Assembly (NCBI GenBank): GCA_025766275.1
Contig: JAFKAC010000001.1
Span: forward strand, 1,178,001 to 1,242,000
Reading direction: 5' to 3'
Length of the DNA: 64,000 nucleotides
From: Lactarius indigo
Lineage: Eukaryota > Basidiomycota > Agaricomycetes > Russulales > Russulaceae
Part shown: piece after piece, positions 44,498 to 56,576 of the stretch
How positions within the stretch are numbered: position 1 is the first letter of the stretch
How the letters are laid out: each line of letters begins with the position of its first letter
Made by a program: the position numbers and the translations under genes
The notes under the pieces: generated by a model
What the model was told of the DNA's origin: nothing
What the model saw: the letters and a program-made list of their open reading frames with translations, nothing else
The model's database searches: none

Positions 44498-46366
44498 TTA
44501 TATGCTTATTTTGCCTGCTGCAACACCCCAGCGCCAAATTCTTACTCCCTCCCGCCTTCGAGGATCCTCCTCAATACCATTACCCGCACGCCATACCTCC
44601 ACATAGCCTTTAGCACGCAACGCATCCTCCACGCCGCGCTCGCGTAGCAGCGCGCCAAAAAGCACAAGGTGGCTCGGCCAGGCGTACTCGTGCGGTGCAC
44701 GTGCCGAGGGTGGGAACGTGGTATCAACATGCTCAGGGAAACGCGCGGAGAGAAACATCACGGGATCCTGGAAAAAAATGTCCGTTTCATCCTGGTACGT
44801 GCTGAGCTCTTCACCACTGCCGGGGGCGAGAAAACAAGAGTTTGTTAAAAGGAAACATCAGAGGACAAGTGTACGCACTGCAATGGTGGCTCGCAACTTA
44901 GACGCCAGACGGGAATACGGCGGTGGAGATGCGACTGGGCTGGAGTTGAGTGACAAGGCATCAAGAATCCAACGCTCCGCAACTCCGTTTCGGGCAGCCC
45001 TCGAAGGTGCGAAAGTACGCTGATCTGCGCTGAGGAGTGCCAGAGCGTCGCATAGAGGGCAGGTGCCAGGGACAGTATCGCGAGCACCGAGGTGTGAGTG
45101 CGTTTGATCCCAAACAACGAGGTAGGTTTGTTGAAACGGGGGCTCGTGCGGTCATACACCGAGACGAGGGAGCGCGCGGCAAGAACGTGCATCGCCGGTA
45201 CCAGCGGGTGTAGGAAGCGCCATTCCTTGTGCCCTGCGAATGAGAATACCGCCCCAGTCCATATCACAGCATAGAGCAGCAGCTCGAGTGGGCGCGTGCC
45301 TTGCGTTAAGGCTAGATAGGCGCCGTGCAGAACGAAAGGTAACGCAGGTCCCGCGAGGAGCGGGAGTGCTTGAACGAGATAGTAGTGCCAGGGTGCAGAG
45401 CCATAAAAGAGGGACACGGACGAGGCGTTGACGCGAAGAAAATTAAGTGGAGTCAACGTAGGCGTGCCGTTGTACACGCTGTCGAATGTGAAGAGCAGAA
45501 ATAATGTCACGCATCTATTTCATATGTGAGTAGGGCGTTAAACTGTTGAACAAACGCTTTTGGACGTACATCGTGGCAAAGGTATCAGTGATTAACGCGC
45601 GCAGTAAGGCAGCACTCCGACGGAGTTGCCACAGTAGGGGCGGAAAGAGAAATGCCCAGGTGATGGCACTTGTGACGCGAATCGAACAAGCCAGGGCGAT
45701 GAATATCAGGAACTTCCGGAGCTGCGATCTACGTAGACTATAATGCCTCATTACGACAGCGGGTGATGTGTTTGGAGTACCTGGTGGGCAGAACAGTCGC
45801 ATCCCAAGGGTAGTAGCTCAGTGCTGCGGTCGTGAGGGTCGTCTCCAAGGAGTTGGACATCGAGCGGGACAACGATAGGGCGTGAAAGAAGGACGTCAAA
45901 GAGAGAAAAAGCTAGTAAGAATTTTGTCAGACACGTTAAGAAACGCAGATGGTAAAACTCACAGTCGCAGGAACGTGTCTCTGTCCAAGTGTTTTCCGTG
46001 CGACCTCCTGGACCCAGATATCAGTGCCAGCAGCTAACAACCCGTGCACGACTTTCGGCGCAGCAACCTTCGGTCATGCGTCAATTACGCCAATAGAGTG
46101 AGAAGAAGCATTCAACTCACCAGGAGAAAGGTTTGGTCCAAGTTGAGAATTTTGAGTATCCAGTAGACGGGAACATTCAATGCCGGGTACAGGATGCTGC
46201 GTATCGGCGGCTTGGATGTCCATTCCCAGGTCAAATCGCCGTATCCGAAAACGAAAACGTGAGCGGGCTCGAGAGCCTGAAAATATTCATCTGGCTGGAA
46301 GAACGTCCTCGTGACCAATGCGATAGAAACGCGCACCGCGAGTGCGAGTGCTGTGGTGTAAGTCAT
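44498..46366 (-). CDS. GPI10: GPI mannosyltransferase 3 (GPI10/PIG-B), GT22 family
   Basis: Six exons: 46121-46366, 45963-46067, 45781-45911, 45570-45737, 44879-45514 and 44498-44816, giving 534 residues, close to the size of human PIG-B. The N-terminus shows the family block VTRTFFQPDEYFQALEPAH and FGYGDLTWEW, including the acidic PDE of the first luminal loop. SRSMSNSLETTLTTAALSYY, GHKEWRFLHP and GFLMPCHSTPAQSHLH follow. The enzyme adds the third mannose to the GPI precursor in the ER membrane, using dolichol-phosphate mannose. Many hydrophobic helices fit that location. The start was chosen at the ATG before TYTTALALAVRVS; a TTG four codons upstream is not needed. An exon-5 fragment lies at 41740-42160. 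Confidence 0.92.
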
Positions 46367-47200
46367 CGAGCATGACAAACGGAGGTCACGGTCCGCTATT
46401 TCGCCCCGGCCCCCTTTTATGGAAGGCCGGCGCTCTACCAGTTACTGTAGAGACCATCAAGCTCAAGGGCGATTCTGAACGGGCTGAGCGGTGAGCAGGG
46501 AATGCGACGCTTAGTTACACCACGAACAATTACTCCACCGTTGTACCCTTTCCATTCACAAATCGTGTGAGGGTAGGTGGACGCAAGGTATCCATAGTCA
46601 GCGCCGCGGCCTAGCCGACAAGCGTCCGCCGAGACAATGGTAGCTTTTAACCAATCTACTGTACTATAGCGCATCAGCAAGTACCCGTGTCACACGTCGT
46701 GTGAGCACACGAGATAAGTAGCGATCTGGGAACAGTCCGATGCTAAATCCACGATATCGGCATAACTTTATAATTTAAATATAAGGTGTGATAACGGCTG
46801 AACAAAAAGTGCGAGTGTATGGATGTCATTCGTAAAAGGTGCACCATTGTTAAGAATGTAGGCAAAAATCTAGTCGTCAAGATGTAGTGGAGCGTGGGGC
46901 GAAGGTCGGGACGAGATAAGTTATGGAACCAGAGATACGCAGGTGCCGTGGGCCAACATCCGAATCATTGTCATTTCATATTCTCTATCAGTAAATCGTA
47001 GTTGGTCAACGCTGATTCGTTGCGAGTTCCTACCGCAACGGGATGCTCCCGCGGCAAAACCGTCGTTATGCGATAGACCGGATCATTCGGAACGGAATAA
47101 TCGGACCACCAGAGTACAGAGGCGCGCTGTATAAAAATTGATCTAAATTTTTACGCATCGCATCCTCCACCTTTTCCGATCTTTCCCAGTCAGACACGCC
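46367..47200. other. Intergenic, divergent promoters
   Basis: About 830 bases between the divergent GPI10 and glycerol-3-phosphatase genes. Contains a tRNA-like A-box on the minus strand (46430-46446) but no complete tRNA. No open frame of interest. Confidence 0.5.
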
Positions 47201-48223
47201 ATGCCATCCACAACGCTTCACTTCGATGCGATGTGGGTGGCCCACGATATCGCATAACGAGTTGAAGGTCTTGCTCACTGCTTCACCACCAGCCTCTTCG
47301 ACATGGACGGAACGCTGATAGATTCAACGCCAGGCGTCGTTGCTGCGTGGGAATTGTTCGCCGAGACATACCCTGCCATTGATGTCCAGTACATTCTCAA
47401 GAGTGCGTGCAATCAATACCGACTCCACACTCTTGTCTAACATACCACCAGACACTCATGGGGTACGCACCGTTGAAACCCTCAAGATGTTCTGCGGCGT
47501 CAATGACCCCGAAAAACTCGAGGTAACCTCTCCCACGCTCCATCTACAGCCCAGCTAATACGGCGCTTCAGCTGGAGGTTACTCGCTTCGAGGACGCAAT
47601 CATCACTACGTCCAAGGAGGACGGGCGGGAGGGGATCACCCTCCTCCCTGGCGTGCGCGCCCTTATCGATAACGTGCGTGCTTAGACGTGGCCGCTGACT
47701 TCGTAGCAATGAACATCGATATGGATGCAGTTGGGCGATAGCAAGCACTGGACGATCTGCACCAGCGCAACACGGGGGTACGGCTCTGCGGCGCTCGATG
47801 TCGTAGGCATTGTCCCTCCTGAAACGATTGTCTTTGCGGAAGATGTCGCGCGGGGCAAGCCACAGTACGTTTCTACCGACCTCTCTCCTTCGAGACCTAT
47901 CCTGAGTGCCACGTAACAAGACCAGATCCGTATCTGCTTGGAGCTAAGCGATGTGGCGTACGCCCCGAAAGATGTATGGATGATAGGCCGATCGGTTGAG
48001 ATGAAGCTGATTCTTGATCGTGTGCACATGTGCAGGTCTCGTGGTAGAAGATGCACCGGCTGGTGTACAAAGCGGGAGGGCTGCTGGCTGTAAAACGCTT
48101 GCAGTCACCACGTCACATCCGCGGGAACGCATGGTCGCGAGTAAACCTGATTATCTGGTCGAGAATCTTTCCAGGCACGCTTTCCAGTTTTGGTCATATA
48201 CCCTCCCTATCCTGACGCACTAG
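47201..48223 (+). CDS. HAD-family glycerol-3-phosphatase (GPP1/RHR2-like)
   Basis: Seven exons: 47201-47232, 47293-47402, 47452-47522, 47572-47673, 47731-47864, 47921-47973 and 48036-48223, giving 229 residues (yeast Gpp1 is 250). HAD motif I LFDMDGTLIDSTPG has both catalytic aspartates. Motif II is in WTICTSATR. The lysine and proline of motif III are in ARGKPQPDPYL, where relatives usually have GKPHP. Motif IV is LVVEDAPAGVQSGRAAGCK. The ILK..HG segment after exon 2 is typical of the yeast Gpp group rather than other HAD phosphatases. The enzyme makes glycerol from glycerol-3-phosphate in osmotic and redox balance. The last about 15 residues are unlike the family and may hide another splice. 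Introns are 47-62 nt. Confidence 0.85.
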
Positions 48224-48399
48224 ACAAAGTGTCACAATGGTTCCAAATGAAACAGGCATTACTGTGACGATTACCACACAATGAAGCACGGTCGCATTGC
48301 AAGTAGACGAGCAACTCCGAGATTGAGGAATATATAGAGGATCTAGATAGCGTTCCGGGATTAAAAGAAAAGTCAATCACCTATGTTACAGTAGAAACG

Positions 48400-49522
48400 T
48401 CAACTTTGCTTGATATATAGGTCAACAGGGCGACGGAAACCTAAAAACCTTCGTCAATTGAAAGAGTTGGTTCAGAAAGGATACTCACGGCCTTCGCCAG
48501 GTTCGCCGAGCATTTGAACATGCCGGAAACCCATGGAGCCTAATACTGTCTCAAAACCCTCGGGTTGTAACTGTAGAGTCTGAGCGTTCTCCTGTAAAGT
48601 CTGCGCGAGCAAGGACACATAAGACCGGATGAAAGACCCAGAAGGGAAGCCAATACGCACGGGGTGTAGTTTTCGTGCCTTAGTATATGACTCGCGTGGT
48701 TGCGCCTCGAGTACGAATGCCCCACCGGGCACTAGAGTCGCATGGACCCGCTCGAAGAACCGTCTCAAGCCTGCGTCGCCACCGTTCAAATGGATCCACT
48801 TGGATACAGAGAACCTAACAGCATGCAACCATCAGCGGTCACGCGACACCGATGGGGAAAGCTAAGAAGCTCACGCAATGATGACGTCGTAACCAGCTTC
48901 GTCCTCTGGGATGCGCTCGTTCACCCAGTCGGCACGACGAAAGGTAATATTATGTGGAAATTTATGATTAGGCGCGTCCGAGTGGAGCGTGTCCGTAGGC
49001 GGGATAGGAAGGGGACCAAACATATGCTGGCACGATGCGGGGAAGTAATCAACCACTGGTGGTTTAGGGAGGAGAGGCGACCGTTTCCGTTTAGTGCGGG
49101 ATGTGTTGGAGGAAGATGAGGACTCAGAAACGGGCGCTTGGTAACTCCAGAGAGTGCGCCTGCGCCGCCAGGCCATGCGTACGAGCGCGTCGTCAATGTC
49201 AACGCCAACGACCCGCCGGGCTCCCCATGACTGCGCTGGCAGGCGCGGCACTTCAGAACTGACATACACAATAGAAAAAGAGGTGAAGGACGAGCCTATC
49301 TCGCAGGAGACCCAGCCTTCGTTGCAGCCTACGTCAAGCACGCGTGCATCGGCGAGGAGGTCTTGGGGCAGGAGCGCTAGACGGGTGTCGTGGCCGCCAG
49401 GATGATGATAGCGATACCTGAAAAGGCGGTGTTATTAAGTTGGAGACAAGTGTTTACCATCCATACCCATGATAGTTGTGGTAGTTTCCGTGTGTTGGGA
49501 CGTCGGAAGATACGCTGGTCAT
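48400..49522 (-). CDS. Bin3/MePCE-type RNA 5'-methylphosphate capping methyltransferase (Bmc1-like)
   Basis: Exons 49467-49522, 48875-49417, 48489-48814 and 48400-48440. About 308-321 residues, depending on a possible 39-nt intron in the second exon near 49225-49263. N-terminus MTSVSSDVPTHGNYHNYHG, the GNY..YY signature before the fold. SAM-binding motif I is VLDVGCNEGWV, followed by VVGVDIDDALV. The Bin3 hallmark FSVSKWIHLNGGDAGLRRFF is followed by LVPGGAFVLEAQPRESY. The C-terminus FRRPVDLYIKQS is reached through the last splice. The insert with YFPASCQHMFGPLP is a variable linker. Relatives methylate the 5' phosphate of small RNAs such as 7SK or U6 in the nucleus. It is divergent from DUF6535 gene D. 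A decayed copy is at 52790-53620. Confidence 0.9.
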
Positions 49523-50441
49523 ACAGAGTCGATGACAGTGGGAGGCAAAACGCCTGTGGCCTCAGGCTGCTGGCCGGCTATTTCCGTGTTATTTTCCGTC
49601 GCACAGGTTTGTACCCCGTACTGTTTATGCCAAAGTTCGGATGATAGCCACCGTCACCAATGGTACTCACAGTCGCAGAGATACGCATGGCACCCATGAA
49701 TGTGAGTTTGACCTCTACACTTGCTTCTACACGCTTCAATTATCACCAGACAGAATTCCATTTTCTGTCTTTGCCCTATCGCTATCTCACCAATAGTATA
49801 TGTTCAACTTGAAGTCCTTGACGATAATCTCTCGACATCGTAATGAGCTCGACATAGATCGCAGCTTCGGAGCGCGATGTTTGAATATGGGTGGAAAATC
49901 GGATCCAAAAAAAAAAATTTGGGTGGCAAGATTGACAGGTCGATTGAATACGGGTCATGCGACGAGACTCGAGTGATCGATCATGCGTAAGAAACGAAGT
50001 GCGTGACGCAAAGTTCTATAAGAGCCCTCCGAGTTCGTATCAACAGTCAGTATTTCCACGCTGGCGCAATCATTGGGCGCAATCATATACTAGAGCGCTC
50101 GTTATAATCGATCACTCTTTCACGCCTTATCTGTATATAATTGAGTGGTTCCTTTGCCCTGGCCAGGATATTTGACGGTAATAACGAGATTTCTTGTAGC
50201 GTTTAATAAAGATGACCTCATAAAAGAATACTCACCTTGTGTTTGCCAGCATTTTGATAGCTGATCGATGATCAGTACATCGATATTACACGTACATACA
50301 TGTAGGTCTGGAGCGGTGCTAGGAACACAGCATCGGACTTTATTTGTATATAACTCGGATGACCTGTCCTCGTCTCCCTCACCCCGTCCCCGTTCAGTCC
50401 TAGTCCTAGATACCGAGAAACGAGAAACCACGCGCCTAGAA
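49523..50441. other. Intergenic between Bmc1-like gene and DUF6535 gene D
   Basis: About 920 bases, divergent promoter region. Much of 49640-50170 is matched at 53690-54200 after the pseudogene copy (shared CAACAGAATTCCATTTT-type blocks and CCCTATCGCTATCTCAC). No gene. Confidence 0.5.
50347..50353 (+). promoter_or_regulatory. TATA element of DUF6535 gene D
   Basis: TATATAA in TTGTATATAACTCGG, about 95 bases before the ATG. The equivalent sequence lies at 60019-60025 before gene E. Confidence 0.55.
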
Positions 50442-52487
50442 ATGGACCGTGACATTGAGCTTCAGCCCACCAATAACTTGAATATCGAGGTTGAACTTAT
50501 CCGTATGTAGTTTACCAACGTTGGGGAGAGCTTATCCTCACATGTCTTAGGTGGTATCCATAATGATTCGTCTGGAAAGCTCTGGTCGATCTATCTTACG
50601 GAGGCCGATGAACATGACAAGGAGATATCTGAGCACTGGAGGGGGGAAGCAGACAGCATCCTTGTATTCGTAAGTAAAATATTCCCTCCTACGTTTTATC
50701 GCCCATCTAAGGCAATTGTGAAGACTGGTCTTTTCTCGAGCGTCGTCGCCACCTTCCTCACCATAAGTTATAACAACATATTGGCCAACCCCACTAATAC
50801 AACGAACGCTTTACTTGCCCAAATATCTCTGCAACTTGTCAATATTTCCAATGGTGTCTCCTCCCTGAACGACGTAACGATAGGTAATGAACCATTCACC
50901 CCGTCGGCCTCCGCTATCCGGGTCAACGTGATATGGTTCCTCAGTTTGGTCCTCAGCATCGCCTCTGCGGTCAACGCGACATTATTCCAACAATGGGCCC
51001 GACGTTATCTGGAAATCACTCGGCGCCGTGTTGCGCCTCACAAACGCGCACGTACTCGTGCGTACATGTTCGGCGGCCTCTCGGATTTCAAGATGCTCCA
51101 AGCTATCAAAGCGGTGCACATACTCCTACAATCATCCATATTCCTTTTCTTCGCTGGTCTTATCGACTTTCTTTGGAACGCCAACTCTACCATCGGACAC
51201 TGGACTCTTGGATTTGTTTCGGTGTTCATCTTCGCTTATTTGGTGCTGACGGTGCTACCGAATCTATACCCCAATTGTCCTTACAGCACTCCACTGTCCG
51301 AACTCACCTGGCGATTATCTCAACATCTCCCTCTGTTCATTCTTCTATTCGTCAAAGGCCTAGATGGCCTATTCCTCAAATACCTTTTTTCGGGTCGGCA
51401 ATCGACCCGGTGGAGAAGGACGGTCGATACCCGGATTAGAGCATGTCGAAAATGGCTCACGTTTAGCCTTCAGGGCAGGATCATGATAAACGCTGCAGAG
51501 GCGCCGCCGAACATAGACGGGAGGGCGCTTTCCTGGACACTTACAGTTCTCGACGACGACAGAGAGTTTGAAGACTTTGTCGCACGCGTTCCTGGATTTT
51601 TCGACTCGACCTTTGTGCCAGAAGCATCTTCAGTCATGCTTTCCCTCATGAAAGATCAGCCTTCTTGGATACACGAGGACCCCGTTCTCGGATCCCGCAT
51701 CCACGACCTCCTCGAGACATGCATACCAGGCACCTCACCCCTTCAGGAGGAATTGCGCAAAAACCGACTGCGCGTCTGCATGAGGGCCCTCTGGTATTTC
51801 GCAAAAGAATACAGTCAACCCGAGAACACGACACCTTTGCCATTCTATGTCCGTACCGTCTTCGCGAACCCAGAGATGTCACGCCGGATTCAGACCGAAG
51901 ATGACCTCGCTGCACGACTGATAGGACGCTGTTTCGGCTCTCTAGTCGCTAGAAAGCTTGCACAAGACATCCGCTCTCGTACAGGCCCACGCATTCGTGT
52001 CAGCTCGGGGGAGCCATCGTGCCTAGCAGCCATTCTAGGCAAGGAAAACGACGAAGTGATGGGTTTGCTCACAGATCCCGGCGCGATCTGTCTCGCGAAC
52101 ATCGTCTCCCTCATGTCTAGCGAGACGCGCACTTTGGTTGAAGAACGAGTGCCGCTGGAAGTACTGGACATATTCCTAAAGACACTCGACATTCTCTTCG
52201 CGGAGGCACCACCGGGTGCAGAGCTTCCACCAGATCTGGTAGCAGTTCTCCACGAGTCGACTCCGTTGGGACAGCGATCGCAGGTTGATAGTTTGCGAGT
52301 GGACCGACTAAGGCAGATCGTGGAGAGGTTGTCTGTGGTTCATGACGTGCATGACGAGCCAGAGGTGACAATGTTGGCATTACCCCAAACTGAGCCGAGG
52401 CTTGGATCGGCGACGCCAGCTGATACTTCTAATATATCATCACCATCGGACGAGGAATCTGCGGTACGCGATAACTTCATAACGTGA
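50442..52487 (+). CDS. DUF6535 membrane protein, single module (gene D)
   Basis: Three exons: 50442-50502, 50551-50669 and 50724-52487, giving 647 residues. The short N-terminus begins MDRDIELQPTNNLNIEVEL. The first frame appears to end in TAG at 50508, but this lies in a 48-nt intron (GTATGT..TTAG) whose phase-1 position equals that of the other family members, so the gene is intact. The second exon is the same 119 nt. DUF6535 follows: GLFSSVVATFLTISYNNI, SNGV, RVNVIWFLSLVLSIASAVNA, LLQSSIFLFFAGLIDFLW and a fourth helix. Then one helical module: RVCMRALWYFAKEYSQPEN, IGRCFGSLVARKL, DPGAICLANI. The tail is acidic and serine-rich. Function unknown. Confidence 0.87.
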
Positions 52488-52789
52488 TGTAAGCTGCCAT
52501 GTGACAAGATGGGATGCGAGACGCATCGTGTTGTACGATCTTTGTAAGTTAGTCTCGTCCGAGTCTTCTGTTTGGTTTTGCACTGCTCGATTCAGATGTA
52601 TTATGTATATTTTGATATGAATGCTCTATATGATTTAGACATACGATTACTATGCATCCTCGCGTATCAGGCATGTAGCAAATGTGAGACCCTGCTAGTA
52701 TACTCACTGTGACTTTGGATGGCCCAGCTATGAGACCGACTCTCATGCTGCCATCACCTCCTGTATGGGGCGCAGGACCCACCGGATCA

Positions 52790-53620
52790 GATTTATGACC
52801 CAGAAGGGAAATCATTGCACAGGATGTAATTATTGTGCCCTATTATACGACTCACGTGGTTGCGCTCCAAGCACGGATGCCCTACCGTACTTGGGTCCAC
52901 TTGGATATCGAGAACCAAATAGTATGTAGCAACCGGCCACCCACTATACGGGAGAAGTCGAAAAGTGTATGTAATGACGACGTAGTCCGATCCGTTCCCA
53001 GAGGTGCGCTCGTTCACAATCAGTACGGGCGAAAGGTAATATTATCAGGAAATTTATGTTTTAGCTGCATCCAAGTAGAACGTCTCCTAGGCAGAGGATC
53101 AAACATATGCTGGCACGATGCGGGGAGTAACCGACCACCGGTGGTTCAGACGGGGAAGACGGCCGTTTTCGTTTAGTGCGGGATGCACCGGAGGACAACA
53201 GTTCAGAAACGGGCGCTTGGTGGCTCCAGAGAAGTGCGTCTGCACCGCCAGGTCATACGCGTGAACGCAAGTTGAACGCGTCGGCGACATCAACGCCAAC
53301 GACGCGCCAGGCTCCTCATGACTGTGGAGCTGTGGAGCTTCAGAGCCAAGACACGTGACAGACAAAGAGGTGAAGGACGCGCCTATCTCTCAGGAGACCA
53401 AGTCTTCGTTGCAGCCCACGTCAAGCACGTGTACATCTGTGAGAAAGTTGTGAGGCAGGAGCGCTAGACGGACGTAGTGGCCGCCCGGGCGATGAGAACG
53501 ATACCTGAAAACGCAATATTATTAAGTTAAAGTTAAGGGTCTACTGGGTCATACCCACGGTAGTTGTGATAGTTTCCGTGTGTTGGAACGTCAGAAGATA
53601 CGCTGGTCATGCAGTGTAGA
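52790..53620 (-). pseudogene. Pseudogene of the Bmc1-like methyltransferase
   Basis: Collinear with 48650-49530. The spacing of the GNY exon (CCACGGTAGTTGTGATAGTT), the AGGCTCC..CATGACTG block and the ACGTCAAGCACG block of motif I are all kept on the plus strand. Internal deletions shorten the insert region. The C-terminal exons are partly missing, with no FSVSKWIHLN segment in frame. Many single-base changes break every long frame. Together with truncated gene E it represents a second copy of the methyltransferase plus DUF6535 pair. Confidence 0.8.
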
Positions 53621-54866
53621 CGGGACCTGGTCGGCTATTTCCGAATTATTTCCGTTGTACTTCCAAATCGACCTTTTTGTACCCCGTACTGTATACGCCA
53701 ACGTTCGAATGATAGCCACCGTCACCGATAGCACTTACACTAGGCAGAAATGTGTACTCGTGTGAGTTTGGCCTCCATGCGCTTCAATGATCACCAACAG
53801 AATTCCATTTTCCTGCCTTTTTTTGAATCCATTTTTATTCCCGTTTTCCTGCCTTTGTTTGCCCTATCGCTATCTCACTCCATGTCCAAGCCCTTGTAGA
53901 CGATAATCTCCCGACATCGCGATGAAGGCCCTCGACGTAAATGGCAGCTCCCTGAACCGGCACTTGAATATGGATGGCAGATTGGTAGGTTGACTGAATG
54001 CGGGTTATGTACTCGGTCATGCGACTCAAGTGATCCACACTGCTTGAGCTTGAGAAGCGAAGTACGTGGCGCAAAACTCTATCACATACTCGAGGTGAGC
54101 GCGCCTCCGAACCCAAAGATTTGTTAAGGCGAAGCAATGTGGATTGCGGTAATGTGCAGGGCCCTCCGAGTTGCTCTTATTGACACCTGCCCTACCAGTA
54201 TTTCCACGATAGTACGACCATCTTCTAGAACACATCTGATTACACTGCCATACCAGGCGGTGCAGTAAATAACCTGTATAACGCGATTCGGAGATGAAGT
54301 GGGAGGATGCATTGAGGTGATGCGCCGTAGTGTTGGATCCGCCTGTGACCATAAGGTTATCCTTGGCTGTCCACTTTACAACGGACAGAGAGACCTGGTG
54401 GGAGGAGGAGGAGAGTGCGGCATTGCGGTGCGAGCAGATGTCTTCTGGCGGGCACTTGACTCGCCCTCAGAGAGTGACTTGGAGACAACCAGGCTAGGCC
54501 TGGCCGGCTGCTTGGCAGCGGAGGCAAAGGTAGGAAGTACAGTATGGGTTTCCTCCCACACAAAAGAGGTGCTTCAAACTTATCGAACTCCGCACGCAGG
54601 CGCCCTTAAAGTGATGAGCGCTGAGCGCTGAACTATTTGGAATCCTCAGAAAACCCGTCGCCCATAGCTTACAGTAAATCGCGCTCCAGGGATTTGATTC
54701 TCCTACTCACCTTGTCTGTAGGCTACTGGAGTACACGCTACGCTAGTAGTGACCAATAAAGCAAACGAAAAAGAAAACACCACATCACATCACCGCGCCG
54801 TGTCTGCAGCCTGATCGTCACAGTACGTACCTACAGCTGGTTCCATAACGATTGTCAGTTGGCTAA
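53621..54866. other. Intergenic, partly duplicated from 49640-50170
   Basis: No gene. The first half repeats the methyltransferase-to-gene D spacer. The second half (54350-54860) is unassigned, with the sequence CAGCTGGTTCCATAACG beginning a 23-bp inverted repeat partner at 54835-54857. Confidence 0.45.
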
Positions 54867-55079
54867 TTTTCGCATCGGTCCCACGGACCGGTCCGCTCTG
54901 GACCGGCCTCAAAGTTCAATCCCCGCCCAAACAACTATTTTCCCTCCAAAAGAATTCCTATCTCTTAGCTAATAAAGAACATGTTATTCTCCCGGACAAC
55001 CAACATAAACATTTACTATTAGATAATTAAAAGTCACATGAATACATTGTTTGGTAATACGATTAAGTCAGCGAGCGAG

Positions 55080-55300
55080 TTGGAGAGCAGTGAAGGGAAT
55101 GGAAGTGAAGGACGAGAACGGTGAGGAGGGGAACGGAGACAAGTGGACATGGTGTAGGGAATGGAGTTGAGTGTGAAGAGTAGAGGGTGGTGTGGAGGAC
55201 GGAGGCGAATGCGGTGGTGAGTGCGGTGAACGGAGGCAAGTACGGGGAACAGAGGGTGGTGGCAAACGCGGTGGTGAGTAGAGCGAAGTGCGTACGAAAG
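55080..55300. repeat. Purine-rich imperfect tandem repeats in MULE left part
   Basis: Repeated GGTGGTGAGT, GAACGGAGGCAAGTACGG and related units of about 60 bases on the plus strand, with no protein family in any frame. Part of the non-coding half of the MULE. Confidence 0.5.
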
Positions 55301-56058
55301 AAAAACACGTACGTGTAAGAGAAAAGAAAGAGGTTAAAGAGTACGTGATTACCAGACAGCTCGTGTCTCATACGCAAGTTGATCATGAGTGGGCCTCTGT
55401 TTCGAGGGGGATGGGCCAAGAGAGTGAGAGTATCATGAAAATTCACGTCAGAAGACGAAAAGAAAGAAAAAAAAATTAAGACGATTACCAGACAACCCGT
55501 GTCACGTACGCAAATTGACCATGAGTAGACTTCTGGATTTTGAGAAGGGTCGAGTAGGCGAGAGCTGGGGCGGAGTGACGGCCTTTGACTTCGTGGAAGG
55601 GAAAAATGTGAGTGACACTTACCGCGGTCGGGATGCCCGAATCCCTGCCGTTAAGATCGCGGATATATGGGCCCGTCGGGGAGATGACGTAGAGTGCTGC
55701 GTGTGTTGACGCTGAGACGCCGGGCGAGGGTCAGACGCCGATAAGAGTGGGTTGGATGTATAGGCTACACCCCTGCGCCCGAGGGATCCAACGCGCCTTG
55801 ATTGCAACGAGACGCCTAATAAAGATGAGCAGTGTGCCTGCATCGGGCGGCTAGAAGTGTGGCAGACGAATGTCAGTAGAGACGGAAGGAAAAAAGAGTG
55901 GTGGTACTTACTGGAAGGACGATACGTTCAGTTGAACGTCCCATCCGCTCCACATTCAGCTGAGGTTGGAGTAGACATGGGGTCACGCCGGTCAGGTCCC
56001 GGGTATGCCTGTGGGTGGTTGAACAATAAGGGCAGAGAGGAAAGACGACACAGCGAAC

Positions 56059-56277
56059 AAATAAAAGCAGAGAAGATGAGAGCGGAGAGAATCGACGACG
56101 TAGCAAACAAATAAAAGCAGAGAAGATGAGAGCAGAAGGGAACACGACGTAGCAAACAAATAAAAGCAGAGAAGATGAGAGCGGAAAATTACGCGACGTA
56201 GCAAACAAATAAAAGCAGAGAAGATGAGAGCGGAAAGGGAACGCGATGTAGCAAACAAATAAAAGCAGAGAAGGTGT
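56059..56277. repeat. 49-bp minisatellite in MULE, about 4.5 copies
   Basis: Unit AAATAAAAGCAGAGAAGATG, then AGAGCGGAAAGG..ACGACGTAGCAAAC, repeated four times with small differences, then a partial unit. Lies in the non-coding part of the transposon. On the minus strand it reads as repeated FICLL/AFICL strings, which are not a gene. Confidence 0.85.
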
Positions 56278-56576
56278 GATTGGGAGGATCGATGGCAAGA
56301 TTGTGCGTAGCAAGCGTTGTATGATCGGAGGGCTGGGAATGACGACGCCGGTGAAGTCGGTGGGCTTGGAATGACGGGAGCTGTTGGTAGCGACGATACC
56401 GACGACGCTGGTGAGGTGGAGGAGCCTCAAAGTATGTGCAAGCGACAAGTACGACGCCGCGAGCACGGAAAACTGTTTCGGCATACTCAAACTGAGATTA
56501 TAACAGGGGTATATATTATGGTAAAGTGCTATAGTTCTATATACACTCAGGCGCACGAAAATACAGTCTACATACT

